Source of the DNA: Pseudoprimorskyibacter insulae
GTDB taxonomy: Bacteria; Pseudomonadota; Alphaproteobacteria; Rhodobacterales; Rhodobacteraceae
NCBI RefSeq assembly: GCF_900302505.1
Contig: NZ_OMOJ01000001.1
Span: 496,001 to 560,000 of the forward strand
Direction of reading: 5' to 3'
DNA length: 64,000 bases
Below the pieces are notes generated by a model. It ran no database searches and was not told the DNA's origin. It worked only from the letters and a program-made list of their open reading frames with translations. Position numbers and translations under genes: made by a program. How positions within the stretch are numbered: position 1 is the stretch's first letter; the number at the start of each line of letters is the position of its first letter. This document shows positions 49,705-57,865 of this stretch, in pieces.

Positions 49705-50667
49705 TCAATCGACCGGCGGTTTGTTCGCCGCGATGCGCAGGCGGGTGTCCACGTCTTCGCGTTTGGTGCCTGACAGGTATTCATCATAATAGGCCACCAT
49801 GGTCGGACGCGGCGCGCCTTTGCGGGCGGTGTCCCAGCGGGTTGTATAGCTGACATAGATGCCGCGACGGTGGTTCGGATCGGCGCTGCGGGTCTTGGGC
49901 TGTGTCGGGGCGACGGCGCCTTGGTAGTTGCAGACCAGATCACCATTGACCCAAGCGCGCACAAATCCAGTGTGATCCGGCGCGAAATTGCTGTTGATCA
50001 CCAGATCGACCCAAGTGCCGCGGCTGGCCTCCATGCTGAACAGCTTACAGATATAGCCGTCGTTCTGCGCCTCGCCCCAGTTGTTGGCTTGGCGCATGTC
50101 ATCCAGTTGCAACACCACGTCGCGCCCGGCGTCCTGGGTACGCTGACAGACCGCGGGATCGCAGGTTGTCCAATTGCCTTCGCCCTGACCAATCTGAATG
50201 ACGCGGATCGCGGCGGGGATCGATCCATCCAACTTCCACTGACCATAGACCGTTTTCAACGCGTCGCGGCGGCTGAACGAGGGGATGTTGGCGTTATAAA
50301 AGCTCCACCCGAACCAAGTGTCATCGCGCAGGAAGGTCCGGGCATCGCCGGTGCTGCGAATTTCAGACCGATAGCGGGGGTTGCCGCAGTCCGTTCCCGC
50401 GCAATCCGCGCTGCGCACTTCGTACCGTTCGCTACGCTGCCCGCGTCGGACGGGTTCCCCCGGAACCGAGAAGCGGAACCCATAGGGGCGGTCGTTCAGA
50501 AGGCGCGCATACCCGGCAGGCGCGAAGGTCGCCATTTCCTCTAGCGTGGTTGGTGTGGCCTTTTCGGCCGGTTTGGGCTGAAGTCTCGAAAGTTGGTCGG
50601 ACACTTTCGACACCGGAACGCAGGCGGCAATCAGCAAAATTGGAAGAATTTTAAGAGTCGCATGCAT
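49705..50667 (-). CDS. Lipoprotein resembling heparin-lyase-I-type polysaccharide lyases
   Basis: 320 residues from ATG 50667. Signal with lipobox LLIAAC (Cys16) so it is probably anchored in a membrane. The mature part looks like the jelly-roll Polysacc_lyase (heparin lyase I) family: YRSEIRS near residue 95, WFGWSFYNANIP, YGQWKLDGS, TWVDLVINSNFAPDHTGFVRAWVNG and a C-terminal RRGIYVSYTTRW. The divergent neighbour algD suggests a role on the alginate-like polymer, for turnover or release. The substrate is not proven and the family match is from memory of motifs. Confidence 0.65.
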   Translation of the reverse strand: MHATLKILPILLIAACVPVSKVSDQLSRLQPKPAEKATPTTLEEMATFAPAGYARLLNDRPYGFRFSVPGEPVRRGQRSERYEVRSADCAGTDCGNPRYRSEIRSTGDARTFLRDDTWFGWSFYNANIPSFSRRDALKTVYGQWKLDGSIPAAIRVIQIGQGEGNWTTCDPAVCQRTQDAGRDVVLQLDDMRQANNWGEAQNDGYICKLFSMEASRGTWVDLVINSNFAPDHTGFVRAWVNGDLVCNYQGAVAPTQPKTRSADPNHRRGIYVSYTTRWDTARKGAPRPTMVAYYDEYLSGTKREDVDTRLRIAANKPPVD

Positions 50668-50991
50668 CGGGCATATACCTTGTACCGGGTGTGGCATGGC
50701 GATACCGACGCCGAAATGGCCACAAATTGCCATAAAGTCTTAGATTGTTTCGATTTGAAACTCGATTCCACTGACCTCTGATGGAGTGGTTTCGCAATAA
50801 TCAACCATATCTTTCCTGTTTTAAGGGGGTGCGATACCATAATTGGTGTTTTGATGCACAAATGACACGTTTGACCTTCGGGCCGGACACTAAGATTGTT
50901 TCTTCTTTGTTCAGAACCGTTTCCAACGTATTTTAGCCATAAAAACTAAAGATAAAGACTTCACCTTTTGTGAAGCTTGAGAGGCAGAGAA
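50668..50991. promoter_or_regulatory. Divergent promoter region upstream of the alginate-like operon
   Basis: 324 bp without genes, AT-rich relative to its surroundings. A weak sigma-70-like pair, TTGTTC at 50907-50912 and TATTTT at 50929-50934 (16-bp spacer), could drive algD. A 6-bp inverted repeat CTTCAC-CTTTT-GTGAAG at 50959-50975 would lie in the 5' leader, 16 bp before the ATG. I looked for an AlgU/RpoE-type GAACTT-N16-TCTGA promoter and did not find one. Confidence 0.45.
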
Positions 50992-52311
50992 ATGGCAAAG
51001 ATCAGTGTCTTCGGCATTGGCTATGTTGGCGTAGTAGCAGCAGCATGCCTAGCCCGTGATGGTCACAGTGTGATCGCAGTAGACGTAGACCCCGGCAAGA
51101 TCAAATCGATCAATGCGGGTCTGTCCCCGATCGTGGAAAACGGTCTGGATGAACTTATCGCAGACGCAGTTAAGCAAGGCCGCCTTGAAGCGACCAGCGA
51201 CGTACAATACGCAGTGGATAACACCGACGCATCGTTCGTCGCTGTTGGCACCCCGTCGGCCCCCGATGGTTCGGTCGGCCTGGTCTATGTGACCGACGTT
51301 TGCAAAAACATCGGCAAGGCCTTGAAAAACAAAGATACTTGGCACTCGGTTGTCATTCGTTCGACCATCGTTCCGGGGTCGTGCGAAACCGCGTGTATCC
51401 CCACGCTGGAAGAAGAGTCGGGCAAAAAAGCCGGCGTTGACTTCGGCATGGGCTATTACCCTGAATTCCTGCGTGAATCGACCGCGATCGAAGATTACTA
51501 CGATCCGGGTCTGATCGTGTTCGGCGCCATGGACAAGCCGACCGCAGATATCCTGACCGAGCTGAACAAAGACCTGCCGTGCGATATCAACGTTGTTGAT
51601 CTGCGCACCGCCGAAATGGTCAAGTACTGCTCGAATACCTGGCGCGCCGTAAAGGTGACCTACGCCAACGAAATCGGCAACATCGCCAAGGCCTGCGGCC
51701 TGGACGGTCAGAAGGTCATGGAAATCCTGACTTCGGACAACAAGGCGATCGTTTCGAAATACTTCATGCGTCCGGGCTTTGCATTCGGTGGTTCCTGCCT
51801 GCCGAAAGACGTCCGTGCGCTGCGCCACCTGGCCCGTGAAAAGGGCATCAAGGCGCATCTGCTTGAAGCCACGCTTGAGGCCAATGAGGCCCAGATTCAG
51901 CGTGCAGAAGACATGGTGACCAAGTCTGGTGCCAAGAAAGTGGGCTTTGTGGGTGTGGCGTTCAAGCCGGGCACCGACGATCTGCGCGAAAGCCCGCTGG
52001 CAACCTTGGCTGGCCGCCTGATTGAGAAGGGCATCGAGGTGTCGATCTACGACCCCTACGTTGCCGAAGCATACGCAACCGAAACACCGGGTGCGGGCCG
52101 CGGCAATGACGTGATCCCGAACCTGCCAGAGCGTATCACCACCGATCTGAATGCAATGCTGAACGACACTGGGGCTGTGGTCGTTGGCAACCTGTATTCC
52201 GAAACAGTGGAAGCACTGACCAAGTCTGCCAAGTCGCGCCCGATTGTCGACCTGACCCGCTTGAACAAAGAGCTGGTTTCGGACGGCACCTACGAGGGCA
52301 TTTGCTGGTAA
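50992..52311 (+). CDS. algD: GDP-mannose 6-dehydrogenase
   Basis: 439 residues (Pseudomonas AlgD 436). Makes GDP-mannuronate, the committed precursor of alginate. ISVFGIGYVGVVAAACLA is the NAD motif; the catalytic Cys269 sits in FAFGGSCLPKDVRAL; YYPEFLRESTAIEDY and FKPGTDDLRESPL follow. The C-terminal EGICW is identical to Pseudomonas AlgD, and alg8 and alg44 follow, which argues against UDP-glucose dehydrogenase. The start ATG follows GAGAGGCAGAGA. First gene of the nine-gene run. Confidence 0.93.
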   Translation: MAKISVFGIGYVGVVAAACLARDGHSVIAVDVDPGKIKSINAGLSPIVENGLDELIADAVKQGRLEATSDVQYAVDNTDASFVAVGTPSAPDGSVGLVYVTDVCKNIGKALKNKDTWHSVVIRSTIVPGSCETACIPTLEEESGKKAGVDFGMGYYPEFLRESTAIEDYYDPGLIVFGAMDKPTADILTELNKDLPCDINVVDLRTAEMVKYCSNTWRAVKVTYANEIGNIAKACGLDGQKVMEILTSDNKAIVSKYFMRPGFAFGGSCLPKDVRALRHLAREKGIKAHLLEATLEANEAQIQRAEDMVTKSGAKKVGFVGVAFKPGTDDLRESPLATLAGRLIEKGIEVSIYDPYVAEAYATETPGAGRGNDVIPNLPERITTDLNAMLNDTGAVVVGNLYSETVEALTKSAKSRPIVDLTRLNKELVSDGTYEGICW

Positions 52312-52333
52312 TCTTGTATCCCGAGGGGCGCTC

Positions 52334-53806
52334 ATGCTGCTTCTGACACACATGGCCTATTTCGCGGTCATCATCCTACTAGCCACCTCAGTGCCTCAAG
52401 GGGCACTGGGATCGCTGGAGGCCGCGAAAAACTCGATCTTCATCCTTGGGTTCCTAGGAGCCTGGAGATATTCGTGGGCTGCATTGAACTTTACCCGTGC
52501 AATCATCTTCCGCCGGATCGTGTATCCGGTGCGCAAGGCACGGGTGTTCAAGCGGTTCCGTGACGACAAGATCGTGTCGCACTGCTTCTTCATGGTGACC
52601 ACCTACGGCATGGAAGTGCCGGTCACCATGCAGGTCTATCGCAAGCTGTTCCACGCCGCAGCCAATGCGAAAGACGGCTCGACAATCGTGGCCTCGGTTG
52701 TGGATGGATCGGATGAGCGTCTCATTCGCAAGATTTTCGAGACCATGCCGCGGGATATGTCATCCGTGCGGCTGGTCATCGACCGGATCAAATCCAAGGG
52801 CAAACGCGACGCGATTGCGCAAGCCCTTGATATTTTAAGAAGCTTCAGCCCGACTCATCGGGATATTTGCGTTTTTCTGGACGGCGACACGGTCCCCCCG
52901 GAAGACATTCACGCAAAATCCGCCCCGTGGTTTACCAACCCCAAAATCGGGGCTTTGACCACGGATGAGGGCGCGCTGATCGAACGCAAGAACCTGTATC
53001 GTGACTGGTTCATTTTGCGTTTTAACCAGCGGCAAGTGATGATGAGCTCGATGGGGCTCTCGAACCACGTTCTGACGCTGACCGGCCGCATGTCGGTCTT
53101 CCGCGCGGATCTGGCGACCAACCCTGAATTCATCGAAGGCGTCGATCACGACTTCATCGACCATTGGCGCCTTGGCCGTGTGACCTTCCTGACGGGCGAT
53201 GACAAATCGACCTGGTACTGGCTTCTGCGCCATGGCTACGAAATGGCCTATCTGCCCGACGTCCGGTCCTGGTCGTTCGAGGCGCAGCCGCGCGACACCT
53301 TCTTCGATAGCGCGAAGACGCTTATGGTGCGCTGGTTCGGCAACATGATGCGCACGAATGGCCGTGCCCTGCGTCTGAGCCCGCGCAAAATTGGTTTTTT
53401 CACGTGGTGGTCGATCCTCGACCAGCGTGTGTCGGCTTGGACCACCTTGGTTGGTCCGCTATCCGTGGCCATCGCGGCCACTTTCCACACGCTTACGGTT
53501 ATCCCTCTGTACATCGCATGGGTCATGGCGACCCGTTACATCTTCTGTGTGATCATCGCCTTGAACCGTGGAACATGGTTCCCGATCACACACCCGCCGA
53601 TCCTGTATTTCGGTCAGGTTGTCGGCGCATCGATCAAAACCTTCGTGATGTTCAGACTTAACAAGCAAAAATGGACCCGGCAGACGGCCACAGAAGCCGC
53701 GGCAGTTCCGAAGTCCGACAAGCAGAAGGCCCAAGAATCCTTCATCCACCACGTACTAGCCATCATCTGGCTGACCATTGGCGTCCTGTTCCTGGCCAAC
53801 ATTTAA
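52334..53806 (+). CDS. alg8: Alginate polymerase-type glycosyltransferase
   Basis: 490 residues (Pseudomonas Alg8 494). Processive GT2 membrane enzyme that polymerises GDP-mannuronate. Membrane helices at the N-terminus (about 1-50) and near the C-terminus (about 375-490) flank the cytosolic catalytic domain. Metal motif DGDT at residues 183-186; LTGRMSVFRADLATNPEFI; FLTGDDKSTWYWLLR with Asp289-Asp290; and TLMVRWFGNMMRTNGRAL, a close match to the Alg8 RW block. All polymerase motifs are intact. The ATG follows GAGGGG, 22 bp after algD. Confidence 0.95.
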   Translation: MLLLTHMAYFAVIILLATSVPQGALGSLEAAKNSIFILGFLGAWRYSWAALNFTRAIIFRRIVYPVRKARVFKRFRDDKIVSHCFFMVTTYGMEVPVTMQVYRKLFHAAANAKDGSTIVASVVDGSDERLIRKIFETMPRDMSSVRLVIDRIKSKGKRDAIAQALDILRSFSPTHRDICVFLDGDTVPPEDIHAKSAPWFTNPKIGALTTDEGALIERKNLYRDWFILRFNQRQVMMSSMGLSNHVLTLTGRMSVFRADLATNPEFIEGVDHDFIDHWRLGRVTFLTGDDKSTWYWLLRHGYEMAYLPDVRSWSFEAQPRDTFFDSAKTLMVRWFGNMMRTNGRALRLSPRKIGFFTWWSILDQRVSAWTTLVGPLSVAIAATFHTLTVIPLYIAWVMATRYIFCVIIALNRGTWFPITHPPILYFGQVVGASIKTFVMFRLNKQKWTRQTATEAAAVPKSDKQKAQESFIHHVLAIIWLTIGVLFLANI

Positions 53807-53856
53807 GTTGGCCGGTTTTTCAGGTTTTACAGGCAAAAAGAGACGAGTGATTGACA

Positions 53857-54933
53857 ATGACCGAGCAAAGCAACATCGCAGCAGAAGCCCACACCTCCAT
53901 CCCGGTAGACTTCGTATACGACACTGAGCACCCGGTACTGCCGATTCCCTTTACTGTGCATATTGGCGACCAGAAGTTCGAAGGCGCGGGTCTTTCGATC
54001 ACGGCGGCTTTCATCAAAGCGCCCGGCCCGTTCGATCCCGGCTTGGTTGGCACCAAATTCATCACCCGTCTTCAGTTCGATTTCGAAGGCTTCACGGTGG
54101 CCCTGTTCCCCGAAGCCATGGTTGCCGGAACGCGCAACGACGGTGAAATCGCGTTGCAGTTCATGGACCCGACCGGGCCGCACTTGCCGCAATTGCGATA
54201 CATTCTGAACAGTTTTATTGCCGGTGACTTCGTGCAGCTTGGCTCGATGCTCAGCTACACCGGTCCGGTGAAGCCGAAGAAGGCCAAAGAGGCCGCATCA
54301 GAGGATCCGCGCCGTCGTTTGCGCAGCCTTGGCGCGGCGGTTTTGTCCGGTGTCTTGATCCTGACTGCGGCCAACGTGATTCTGACCCGCTACACCCAAA
54401 GTTTCGAGGCGCGCCCGGTATTTATCGAACGCGCGGGCACCGAAATGCGGGCCACGGCTGCGGGCCAGCTGACCTATCTGAACCCCACCGCGCGTGAAGG
54501 CGACGTGGTGTTCTCCATCAATTCCAACAGCGGGGATGTCCTCAACTTCCAGCTGCCATGTGACTGTGAAGTCACACTTTCTGAGGGTGCCGTCGAGGGC
54601 GCAACTGTCCTTCCTATCGACCCAATTCTGACGTTTTTCGACTCTAGCATGGGACTCAGAGTGAGAACTCAAATGAGTGTTGAAGGACTGGCTAAGGCGA
54701 TGGACGGCGAACGCGTATATCTCGATATGGCAGATGGCCGCTCGATCCCGGTAAAAGTTGTCGTGAACTCGGCAACCAATGCGTCAGCACTTCGTGGCGA
54801 ATTGTACGTACCAGTGGACCTAGTGGCTGAAGAGGGCAGCTTGGGTGAAGGGGATATTGGCCAATCGGCGCGCGTGCGTCTGGCGAAACCCATTTTAGGT
54901 GGTGCACTCCTCGATCTGAAGGAAATGCTATGA
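53857..54933 (+). CDS. alg44: Alginate co-polymerase Alg44-like protein with degenerate PilZ domain
   Basis: 358 residues (Pseudomonas 389). Cytosolic PilZ-like domain (about 15-125), one membrane helix (about 156-176, AAVLSGVLILTAANVIL), then a periplasmic HlyD-like domain with the CDC motif at 235-237 (LPCDCEV), as in Pseudomonas Alg44. Pseudomonas Alg44 is activated by c-di-GMP through RxxxR and DxSxxG motifs. The aligned stretches here read TEHPV and GLSITAA, so both arginines, the Asp and the Gly are lost. LRYILNSFIAGDF still aligns with the family. It overlaps algA by 4 bp. Confidence 0.9.
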   Translation: MTEQSNIAAEAHTSIPVDFVYDTEHPVLPIPFTVHIGDQKFEGAGLSITAAFIKAPGPFDPGLVGTKFITRLQFDFEGFTVALFPEAMVAGTRNDGEIALQFMDPTGPHLPQLRYILNSFIAGDFVQLGSMLSYTGPVKPKKAKEAASEDPRRRLRSLGAAVLSGVLILTAANVILTRYTQSFEARPVFIERAGTEMRATAAGQLTYLNPTAREGDVVFSINSNSGDVLNFQLPCDCEVTLSEGAVEGATVLPIDPILTFFDSSMGLRVRTQMSVEGLAKAMDGERVYLDMADGRSIPVKVVVNSATNASALRGELYVPVDLVAEEGSLGEGDIGQSARVRLAKPILGGALLDLKEML

Positions 54934-56336
54934 CCAAGATCTACCCGCTGATTATTTGCGGCGGCAACGGCACCCGGCTCTGGCCAATTTCGCGGACCCA
55001 GAGCCCCAAACAATTCCAGAAAGTCGGCGACGCCGACAGTCTGACGTTCTTCCAAAGCACGGTTGAGCGCCATCGCGGCGAAGACTTCGCCGACCCGATC
55101 GTTGTGACCTCGGTACGCCACCGCAAAGTGGTGCATGAGCAGCTGGATGAAATCGGCGTGCAGGCCGAAGTTATCCTTGAACCCATGGGCCGCAATACCG
55201 GTCCGGCCGTTCTTGCCGCTGCTTTGACCAAGATCGCAGATGATCCCGATGCGCTTCTACTGGTGCTTCCGGCGGACCACGTGATCCGCGGCGATCTGAA
55301 CACGACCATCACCGCGATGCGCGGTGCGGCCCTGGACGGTTATATCATCACCTTCGGCATCAAGCCGCGTTTTGCTGAAACCGGCTTTGGCTATATCGTC
55401 GATGACGGACCGATCGTTGGCCACAACGGCCTGCGCATGGTGGAACGCTTTGTCGAAAAGCCCCCGGCACGCAAAGCGCGCCAGTTGGTTGAAAGCGATA
55501 TCGCCTATTGGGCGTCGGGCATTTCGATGTTCTCGGCCAAGACGATCATCGAAGAATACACCCAGTTTGACCCGGCAACGGTCGAAGCTGTGCGCAAATC
55601 GGTCGAACTGGCCGATGAACGCGAAGACGGGCTGATGCTGAACGCCATCCGCTTTAGCGAGGCCGGCAACCTGCCGACCGAACAGGCCGTGTTCGAAAAG
55701 ACTAGCCGCATTTCGCTGGCACCGCTGGACATCGACTGGTCCGACGTGGGCAGCTGGTCGGCCATGTACGGCATCTCGGACACCGACCACCTTGGCAACG
55801 TCCTTCAGGGCGACGCGATTGCGGTCGAAACGCAAAACTCGATGGTGCGCTCGGATGGCCGCCGTCTGGTGACGTTGGTCGGGATGAAAGACACCATCGT
55901 GATCGACACGCCTGACGCGCTGCTGGTGACCCAAGTGGGCCATTGCCAAAGCGTCAAGAAGGTTGCCGAGTTCCTCAAAGAGGAAAAGCGTCTCGAAGCA
56001 GAGCGCCACGTCGGCAAAGAACACGAAGACGGTCTGACCCGCCTGATCGCCAGCGATCATGTGAACGTGGCCGAAGCCAAGATTCAGCCCGGCAAGTCGC
56101 TGGAGATTGCCAAAGGCAACGGACGTGAAGTGATCGTTGTACGTGGTCAGGTGATCTTTGGAAGTGACGACGCCGCCCAAACCTATCAGGAAGGGCAGCG
56201 CTTTGCTCTGAGTGAAACCGAAGCAAGCACGCTTCGGAACAAGACCGGCAAAACGGCCGAGCTTTTGTTCCTGAACGTGCAAGCGCCGGTCGAACACGAC
56301 GCGAGCAAGGTTCTGTCACTAAAGAATTATGCATGA
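54930..56336 (+). CDS. algA: Mannose-1-phosphate guanylyltransferase (AlgA-like, isomerase half degenerate)
   Basis: 468 residues (Pseudomonas AlgA 481). Nucleotidyltransferase half intact: IICGGNGTRLWPISRTQSPKQF (residues 7-28), LEPMGRNTGPAVLAA, LPADHVIRG and FVEKPP. It makes GDP-mannose for AlgD. The C-terminal cupin of bifunctional AlgA normally has PWG and QxHxHRxEHW for phosphomannose isomerase; around residues 385-405 this protein reads KSLEIAKGNGREVIVVRG, without the metal histidines. It probably lacks isomerase activity and would need a separate ManA. In Pseudomonas algA is the last gene; here it follows alg44 with a 4-bp overlap. Confidence 0.9.
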   Translation: MTKIYPLIICGGNGTRLWPISRTQSPKQFQKVGDADSLTFFQSTVERHRGEDFADPIVVTSVRHRKVVHEQLDEIGVQAEVILEPMGRNTGPAVLAAALTKIADDPDALLLVLPADHVIRGDLNTTITAMRGAALDGYIITFGIKPRFAETGFGYIVDDGPIVGHNGLRMVERFVEKPPARKARQLVESDIAYWASGISMFSAKTIIEEYTQFDPATVEAVRKSVELADEREDGLMLNAIRFSEAGNLPTEQAVFEKTSRISLAPLDIDWSDVGSWSAMYGISDTDHLGNVLQGDAIAVETQNSMVRSDGRRLVTLVGMKDTIVIDTPDALLVTQVGHCQSVKKVAEFLKEEKRLEAERHVGKEHEDGLTRLIASDHVNVAEAKIQPGKSLEIAKGNGREVIVVRGQVIFGSDDAAQTYQEGQRFALSETEASTLRNKTGKTAELLFLNVQAPVEHDASKVLSLKNYA

Positions 56337-57864
56337 CAGATTGAAGCATATCGCGAAACAGGCCCTTGGGGCCTGTTTCAGCATGGTTTTCTGCGCAATC
56401 CCGGCGATGTCCGGGGCGGCCACGATCCAAGAAGTTGAAGATCTGCGCAGTGCGCTGCGGGGCTTTGCCGCTACGGTTGGCGATACCCAAGACACCCGCG
56501 TGCAGGCCGATGCGCTGATCGGGGCCTCTGGCCTGACCGGCATCGTCGATCTTCAGACAATCGCCCGCCCGACCGGGCAAATCGCCGCCGCTGCTCCGCA
56601 GCGTGGCGGTATGGTTGACGCGCGTCCGATGGACGTGCGTTTTGCGCTTGGTCTGATCGCTCAGATCTATGGCGCTAAGGACAACCTCGACATCATCGAA
56701 GCGCAGGCCAACCCTTCGGGTGAGGCGCTGGTCATCAATCGCGGCACGGTCACATTGGCCGAAATTTTCCGTCAGCTTGACCGCACGGGCCTGCAAAGTG
56801 CCGCCGATAGCGCGGATGGCGTGCTTCGCGTGCCGGTCATCATCTGGGCCGAGGGCGCGATTGAACTGGGCCCGCAAGACCGCGTGATCATGAGCCGCGA
56901 ACATGGGGCGTTTCTGGCCAACTTTGGCCGGATGACGGCCAATGGCACAGAATTCACCACAGTCGGGGGGATGAACCCTAAGAACACGGACTTTATTCCC
57001 TTCGTCGTGAACGCCGGCGGCGCCTCGGTTGAACTGCGCAATTCGGTTGTGGACGGTCTGGGCTTTGGGTCCGAAGGCAAGTTCGGCGGGTTTTCCCTTG
57101 TTCGGAACCCGCTGATGGTGAAACGCGACCGTAACGTGTTGGAAAACAACACATTCCGCAATCTGGTCAGCGTGACAACCTCGATGGCCGACGGTGTTGT
57201 GATCCGCAACAACCGTATATCGGATTCGCGCGGTCCGTCGCTTGTGGTGACGCACTCGATTGAGACGCGGCTTCTGGGCAACCTCATTTCTGGCAACGCG
57301 CCGACCAACGGGATTCGACTGCTGCAAGGCTCGGCCCGTGGGATCATTGCGGGGAACATCATTCTTGAAGGTGACCGCGCCGGGATCGTTGTTCAGAACG
57401 ACAGCAACAACGTGATCATTCGCAACAACATCGTCTGGGCGCGGGGCGGGGGTGGCATCACCATTTCCAAATCGCGCTGCGGCTTGGTTGAGGCCAACCT
57501 CGTGATGGACAACCGCCAAAAGGGGATCGAGGTGCGCTCAACCCCCGGCGTGACGGTGCGCAGCAACCGCATTTACGGCAACCGCTCTGCGGCGCTGTGG
57601 GTGTCTGATCAGGAAAAAGAAGTCATCACCCATATCGAAGGCAATGACGTCAACGCCAACGGGTCGGGCATTGCCACGGCGCAGGGCGAAGTTCTGGCTT
57701 TGATGGGCAATGATTTTACCAAGCAATTCCCGCGCTTTGTCGATGGGGATATTTCACCGCAAGGCCGCCTGATCGCGTCCAATCTGGATGGGTCGGTTCC
57801 GGTCGTTCTGACGGCGGGCGGCGTCTATACGGGCGCGGCGCAAACAGCGGGATGTGAGTACTGA
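56329..57864 (+). CDS. algG: AlgG-like right-handed beta-helix protein (putative mannuronan C5-epimerase)
   Basis: 511 residues (Pseudomonas 543). Sec signal (cleavage about MSGAA-TI, residue 31), then a right-handed beta-helix (about 180-440) rich in N-N-x-(I/V) turns: NVLENNTFRNL, VVIRNNRISDS, NVIIRNNIVW and VTVRSNRIYGN. GAFLANFGRM and FIPFVVNAGGASVELRNSVV align with Pseudomonas AlgG. The catalytic DPHD motif is absent; VVTHS (His309) occupies the equivalent position. Epimerase activity is uncertain; the protein may protect polymer in the periplasm, a second known AlgG role. It overlaps the end of algA by 8 bp. Confidence 0.82.
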   Translation: MHDRLKHIAKQALGACFSMVFCAIPAMSGAATIQEVEDLRSALRGFAATVGDTQDTRVQADALIGASGLTGIVDLQTIARPTGQIAAAAPQRGGMVDARPMDVRFALGLIAQIYGAKDNLDIIEAQANPSGEALVINRGTVTLAEIFRQLDRTGLQSAADSADGVLRVPVIIWAEGAIELGPQDRVIMSREHGAFLANFGRMTANGTEFTTVGGMNPKNTDFIPFVVNAGGASVELRNSVVDGLGFGSEGKFGGFSLVRNPLMVKRDRNVLENNTFRNLVSVTTSMADGVVIRNNRISDSRGPSLVVTHSIETRLLGNLISGNAPTNGIRLLQGSARGIIAGNIILEGDRAGIVVQNDSNNVIIRNNIVWARGGGGITISKSRCGLVEANLVMDNRQKGIEVRSTPGVTVRSNRIYGNRSAALWVSDQEKEVITHIEGNDVNANGSGIATAQGEVLALMGNDFTKQFPRFVDGDISPQGRLIASNLDGSVPVVLTAGGVYTGAAQTAGCEY

Positions 57865-57865
57865 T

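Noticed and set aside
50734-50991. AlgU (sigma-22) promoter before algD
   Set aside because: No GAACTT-N16/17-TCTGA pair was found; GAACCG at 50914 lacks a matching -10.
50992-52311. algD as UDP-glucose 6-dehydrogenase
   Set aside because: The first-pass family is shared, but the C-terminal EGICW, the FAFGGSCLPKDVRAL context and the neighbours alg8 and alg44 favour GDP-mannose dehydrogenase.
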